DNA of 64,000 nucleotides from positions 46,262,065-46,326,064 of the forward strand of contig OX411555.1 in assembly GCA_948146395.1 (NCBI GenBank), given 5' to 3'. The position numbers were made by a program, and so were the translations under genes. The DNA is from Fragum whitleyi (taxonomy: Eukaryota; Mollusca; Bivalvia; Cardiida; Cardiidae). Of the stretch, positions 59,020 through 64,000 are shown in pieces; position 1 is the first letter of the stretch, and each line of letters begins with the position of its first letter. The notes under the pieces were generated by a model. The model had not been told where the DNA came from. It made no database searches and saw only the letters and a program-made list of their open reading frames with translations.

Positions 59020-60250
59020 ACATCTTCTTCTCCTACACCGCTAGGCTACTTTCAACGAAATTTTGCGTAAGTGTTTCGTGGGTGACCCGCTTCACAAATT
59101 GTTCGCTAAATTCTGATTGGCCCATAAATTTGAGTGTGGTAGGGCGAGGCTTATTTTGAGCTCGAACTCTTTTAACGACATCTCCTCCTGAACCATTGGG
59201 CCGATTTCAATGACACTTTACCAGAATTTCCTTGGGCTGGACCTTTTTTTAAAAAAAAATCGCCCTATTTAGTTTGGCAAATAAATATGAGCGTGGTAGG
59301 GCTGGGCTTATTTAAAGCCTGAAACATTTGAACGACGTCTCCTCCTGAACCACTGAGCCGATTTCAATTAAACTTTTCTAGAAATTTCCTTAGGTGACCC
59401 TTTCCAAAAAAAAATTCGCGAAATTTTGTTCGGCTCAAAAATAAGAGCCTGGAAAGGAGGGGCTTATTTTGCGCCCGAAATCTTTGAACGACATTTCCTC
59501 CAGAGCCACTACGCCGATTTCAATTAAACTTTACCAGAATTTTCCTGTTCGCGATATTTAGATAGGCAAATAAATATGAGCGTGACAGGGCGGTTTTTTA
59601 TAGCCTGAAACCTTTGAACGACATCTCCTCCTGAACCACTGGGCTGATTTCAATTAAACTTACCGAGAACGTTCCTTAAGCGACCCATTTCAGAAATAGT
59701 TCGCGAAAGTTTGATTGATCCAAAAATATGAGCATGGTAGGGAGGGGTTTTTATTTCGAGCCCGAAATCATTGAACGAAATCTCCTCCTGAACCACTGGG
59801 CCGATTTCAATGAAACTTTACCACTTTGGGTACTTTGGGTGACCCTTTTCAAAAAATGTTCACGAATTTTTGATTGGCCCGTATATACGGGCGTGACAGG
59901 GCGGGCCTTATTTTGAGCCAGAAAACTTTGAATGACATCTCCTCCTGAATCACTGGGCTGATTTCAATGAAACTTTACCAGAATGTATATTTAATGACCC
60001 TCATCGAAAATGTGTTGACAAAATTTTGATTAGCCCATTAATATGGTTGAATGACATCTCCTACTGAATCACTGGAATGACACTTTACCAGAATGTATAT
60101 TTGATGACCCTCTTCAAAAATGTGCATGGCTAATTTGTAATGAAAGGGTGGGTACGGCCTATCATCTCTGTATATTCTTCGAATAATATCTCCTCTTCAA
60201 CAATTAGAAAATATTTGAATGAAACTATGCCAGAAAGTTTCTTGGATGCG
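59020..60250 (-). repeat. ~145-bp tandem array inside Helentron-like copy 3
   Basis: Recurrences of CTCCTCCTGAACCACTGGG near 59186, 59337, 59490, 59622, 59781, 59937, 60054 and 60188, with a degraded one near 59023. The period varies from about 120 to 160 bp. Same unit as 3540-4505 in reverse complement. Confidence 0.8.
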
Positions 60251-60959
60251 ATCTACTGGACCAATCGAATTCAGGAGAGCGGATAAGGGCCATTCTGGAC
60301 CTCTTGTTATCAGTTTTCGTTCATCAGTTTCAGTCCTGTATAGCGATTCAGGGTTTAAGCGCCTCTCAATTTTGCCGAAATACATTGATTTATATACGCC
60401 CGTCCGTGAAAAGACAGAATCACCTGTGGTGGGCAGAAGGCGTCAGCTTCGTTAGTGGCTTGAGGTCACCGTCTCTTGAACGCATTCCAACTTATCAGTA
60501 CTTTCAGTACTTTGATTTAGATATAGGCTTAACAATATTGAGTTATTCCAAAGATGAGATTTCGTGCACTTCTACCCATTCGTTGTATTTTGCCGTCGGC
60601 GAAATCAAATTCAAATCTCAAACACATACAGTACCATAAATGAAGGGAATGTACTATGACAATTTTGAAAACAAAATCAAACTTGATTTTACTAGCCTTT
60701 TTTCTTTATCTTATCGATTTTTTCTTCTCCAAAGTCTAAGCTTCAATTCAATGCTGCAAACGAGATCGTAGCAGCTGCAAACGAGATCGTAGCAGTTTTA
60801 AAAGGTAATTTCAAGTTCCCAATTCAAAAACTTTTACGTAAACAATGATATAGAAAAGCTGCGCAGTTAAGAAAATCTCTTTGTTAGGTTCACGCAACAC
60901 ATGTTTTCGCGTTGGCGTTGGCGTTGGCGTGACAAACTTTAACGTTGGTCATATCTTTT

Positions 60960-61490
60960 GTATGGTTAGTGATAGGGCCTTCATATTTTACATGATGATT
61001 GCTTGGAACAAGGAATATCTGTAGATAATAAGTTCAAGTTTATCAATAAAGGTCAGGGTTATGTTTTAGGGTCATTTTTTTATTTAAAAATTAACATTAG
61101 CCGTTTCTTTTGAATGGTATGTGATAGAGCTTTCATTCTTCACATGACGATTGCTTTGGACAAAATCTTTCTGTTGGTACCAAGTTCAAGGTAATCAGTC
61201 AATGTCAATGTCATAATGCAAGGTCAAATTTCTTAAAAAATATTTACAAAACTTCAACATTTTAGTGGCCATTACTTTTGAATGGCAAGTGATATGGCCT
61301 TCATATTTCACTTAATGATTGCTTGGTTCAAGACCTTTCTGTTCGTACCAATTTCAAGGGAATCAGTCAAGGTCAGGTCTTTTTTCAAGGTCAAATTACT
61401 AGTAACAAAAAAAATAAGACTTTAATGTTGGCTATAACTTTTGAATGGTAAGTGATATGGTCTTCATATTTCAAACATGGTTTTTATGAA
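60960..61490 (+). repeat. ~163-bp tandem repeat, copy in D''
   Basis: Same units as 47690-48225 (ACATGATGATTGCTTGG near 60987, CACATGACGATTGCTTTGG near 61140, CACTTAATGATTGCTTGG near 61308, partial last unit near 61450). Unit number is unchanged between D' and D'', so no expansion since duplication is visible. Confidence 0.78.
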
Positions 61491-63507
61491 CCAATCAAAT
61501 CCCAATGTGTAATTATCACCTTGGGGTCGTTCGCGTTGGTATTAGCATTAGTGTTGGCGTAGGCATGAAACACTTTTACCCTGGTTAGATCTCTGTTGTA
61601 ATTGAAGATATCTTCATGAAACTTGGCATGTGTGTTCACCATCACAAAAGCTATCTAGACTATCAACGGGGATAAATGTTGGAGCATTTTTGTAAGAGTT
61701 AGCCCCTTACTTACTTTTTTCATTAACCAGCACCTGCAGCCGAGCGTTGTATCCGTAGACGGTGCTCCTGTTAAAGTTAAACCCGTTTCCTACCTTTTTG
61801 TATATAGTTTCCAGCAATTCGAAGCCTATGTGCAATGATCAAAGGCAGTGCTCTTATAAGCAGTATTATTGCAATCCAATGAAATAATGAACTTTACTTA
61901 GTTCATATAGAATCACATGGGGAAATCCATATCACTTTTTATCTGTATAAAATGCATTAGGTCTTTCGGGAAAAAACCCGCCCTTCGATCTGCAAATTCA
62001 GTGTTGTAGAAATCGAATAACCCTAGTTCTCCTTGTTTATCTAACATTGCAAATTAATCTAATAGAAATTAAGATATTTTCGAAAAAAAAAATATTACAA
62101 GCATGCAGTTCTGATTCTGAAATGAAGTCAAAAACGAGTCGACGAAGATAATCAAGCAACCCTCTGAACTAAGTCGGACCACACGTGTTTCGTTTAATAT
62201 GCGGACTAACTTCGCAGAAATTATTTTTTGATCATAATTACCACAACGAATGCCAAAACTGTCGTTTATTTTTATACTTTGTACCACATGTAAAACTTCA
62301 TGCAATCTTTATATAAAGGGCCGAGTGTCTTTTTCAATGCGTTAATTGGAGTATTAAGTGCAATTGTCTTAGTACATGACTAAATCATAATGTGCTACGG
62401 AGGTTATTTGCCATGTACTAAGGCAATTGTACTCAATAGCCCAATTAACGCAGTGAAAAAAAGCTTGGTAACATAGAAGTTTAACATAGTCTGCAATAAT
62501 CTTGGTAACCAACATTAGTCATTAATAGAAAGGCTGTTAGTAAGTCGCCATTGCGAGCGGGATATGTACAAAATTAAATAAAAAATAAATAAAATGTATG
62601 TTGTCGATTTTATGGTTACTACCCCTGCTATACCCGGTATGACTCACGTTATTACCCCTCATTAACACTGTTTGATTAATGTACACAAATACGGGTAATA
62701 GGGGAAATGGAAACGGAGAAGACTGAAAATAGGAACAGGAAGCACGAATAATGAACATGAATAATAATTTCTTCTTCTCGGGAATGGTTTACAGTCGACA
62801 ATAGGTCTATCTATTTGTGCAGTATTTGTTATTCCAGGATTGCAGTCGGACAATAATGAAAAGTGCGAGTGTCTTATCATTTCCTGTGATGTTAGTGGAA
62901 TATCCAATATTTGTAAAACGTGAACTGTGTATTATCTTGGATATGTCTAGAATCACTAAAAGGCCATTTGTATTCTCTATTGAATGTTTTCTTTGATTCC
63001 CTTTTATTGCATGGACCAGACGCTTTATGCGTATATGTAGATAGTGTTTGTCATTCTATAGACATAAAACGTGATTACAATGTGAGATTTTTTCTTCAAA
63101 GAAAAAATCGACGCAATATGTTTTAGTCTTCGTTGTGCTGAAATGGCTAGTCAATGGTCCTAAAGTCTGTCAACGAATGCTCCTATCTACGAAAATAACC
63201 ATACTTAACCCAGGGTGGACAGTTGAAATGAAATTTGATTTTTTTTTCAAATAAAGCACAAAGAAATTGTTTTTGTTAAAACTTTTGACAATGTTCGTTT
63301 TTATTTGCTTCCGTCAGTTTCCTGAATCTAAAGTGATCAAACTACCTTCCTATACAGTTATTTCAAAAATACGGCCCATTGTTAAGCAATACTGGATCCA
63401 ATATATTTTTTGTATTTTACAGAGTTTCCAGATGGTCACTTTTTGTAAAATGAGATTGAATCCAACATCGGTTAAGTAAAAATGACACAGAAATCGAAAA
63501 GACTTAA

Positions 63508-63664
63508 GGTAGTGGACCAATAATAGTTTTGCAATGTCTCAAAAGTAATGAACTTTAACAGTGTTAACCAAGGTTTCCTAATGATTTTCATTTGGAAACC
63601 TTGGTCAACATTGTGAAAGATCATATGTCCCGAAATATTGTGGAACTATTACGGGTTTACTACC
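63508..63664. repeat. TTAA-flanked palindromic MITE, copy 3
   Basis: GGTAGTGGACC at the left and ACGGGTTTACTACC at the right between TTAA at 63504-63507 and 63665-63668. The inner hairpin AACCAAGGTTTCC..GGAAACCTTGGT is complete here. Orthologous by duplication to 50241-50380. Confidence 0.85.
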
Positions 63665-64000
63665 TTAATCGTCCTCAGCTTGCGAATGTTGACAACGTTA
63701 ATAATTTACGGGCTTCTCAAATATTCCGTTTTGTTGGAGGGGTCGTATACTTAGATCTTTCGAATCATCATAAATAAGAAAGGGCTAAGACCACAAAAAG
63801 AAAATGAGATTTTTCATGGAAATGTCATTTTTACATTTACTGGAAACCTCGCATTTTCAAAACAAGTTCAAAAGTTCAGGCCATTTTTCTTTAAAAACGT
63901 ACTCTTTTATAATTATTTTCTTCCCTACAACTAATTCACACCGATGTGTTTTGTATCATTTATCCACATTAGCAATCCTGTTCTTTTCTAGTACGCGTAG

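Larger units (their letters stand above)
57392..60515 (-). mobile_element. Helentron-like element, copy 3
   Basis: Mirror image of copy 1 in order: 3' hairpin (57392-57419), CCAAT/E-box repeat (57730-57850), MITE (58110-58549), ACTCAGAAGTAGAAGAG (58559), GTGCTCAAGGGGAGC (58967), an array of about nine 120-160-bp units (59020-60250, core ACCACTGGGCCGATTTCAAT), and the 5' end GTACTTTCAGTACTTTGA. D' at 47318 lacks it. Non-autonomous: no Rep or helicase motif in any frame. Confidence 0.82.
52665..64000. repeat. Duplication block D'' (unit 3), split by two Helentron-like elements, runs off the window
   Basis: Opens with GGTTTGTAAATACCGATG (matching 28287), continues collinear with D and D' at 52860-53000, 55448-57391 and 60516-64000. 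Closest to D'. The A, B and C blocks are absent before it. It still matches D' at the last base, so the right end lies beyond the window. Confidence 0.82.

Overview
This is AT-rich eukaryotic DNA, most likely from a bivalve mollusc. The inference rests on CR1/jockey-like LINE debris, HINE/pearl-type elements carrying ~150-bp tandem repeats and ACGG-type microsatellites, many foldback MITEs, and a single well-preserved spliced animal gene. Nothing supports a prokaryotic reading: there are no operons, no dense ORFs and no CRISPR. Nearly all ORFs of 60-140 codons in this window look like chance or repeat translations. The species is not determined.

Layout. 1-1.5 kb: hairpin-type repeats. 1.6-7.3 kb: one decayed non-LTR retrotransposon (endonuclease tail, reverse transcriptase, C-terminal zinc knuckle), split by a 2.8-kb Helentron-like element at 3331-6130. 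7.3-14.3 kb: intergenic DNA with a tRNA-derived SINE, a 650-bp foldback and a Tc1-like MITE. 14,356-19,209: the one convincing gene, a class A G-protein-coupled receptor. Its coding sequence is 14,378-15,559 joined to 19,069-19,206 (stop 19,207-19,209), 440 residues. A 3.5-kb intron full of MITEs separates the exons, and a 233-bp foldback lies just past the stop. 19.6-23.6 kb: intergenic DNA with microsatellites and hairpins.

23.65-64 kb: a large, old, collinear duplication. Blocks A-B-C-D (about 23.65-32.0 kb) recur in the same order as A'-B'-C'-D' (about 32.04-50.7 kb, swollen by insertions). A third D'' (about 52.67 kb to the window end) follows, itself split by two more Helentron-like elements at 53,001-55,447 and 57,392-60,515. 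Because D and D' lack these insertions they act as empty sites and fix the element ends to within a few bases. The blocks carry LINE fragments, TTAA-flanked MITEs, one 1.3-kb TTAA-flanked palindrome and 163-bp satellites. I see no intact protein gene in them.

Functionally, the receptor is the only host gene I can defend. The rest is a layered record of mobile-element insertion and segmental duplication. The best candidates for little-described biology are the Helentron-like family with dated insertions, the TTAA-flanked giant palindrome with paired CRE sites, and the tandem macro-duplication.
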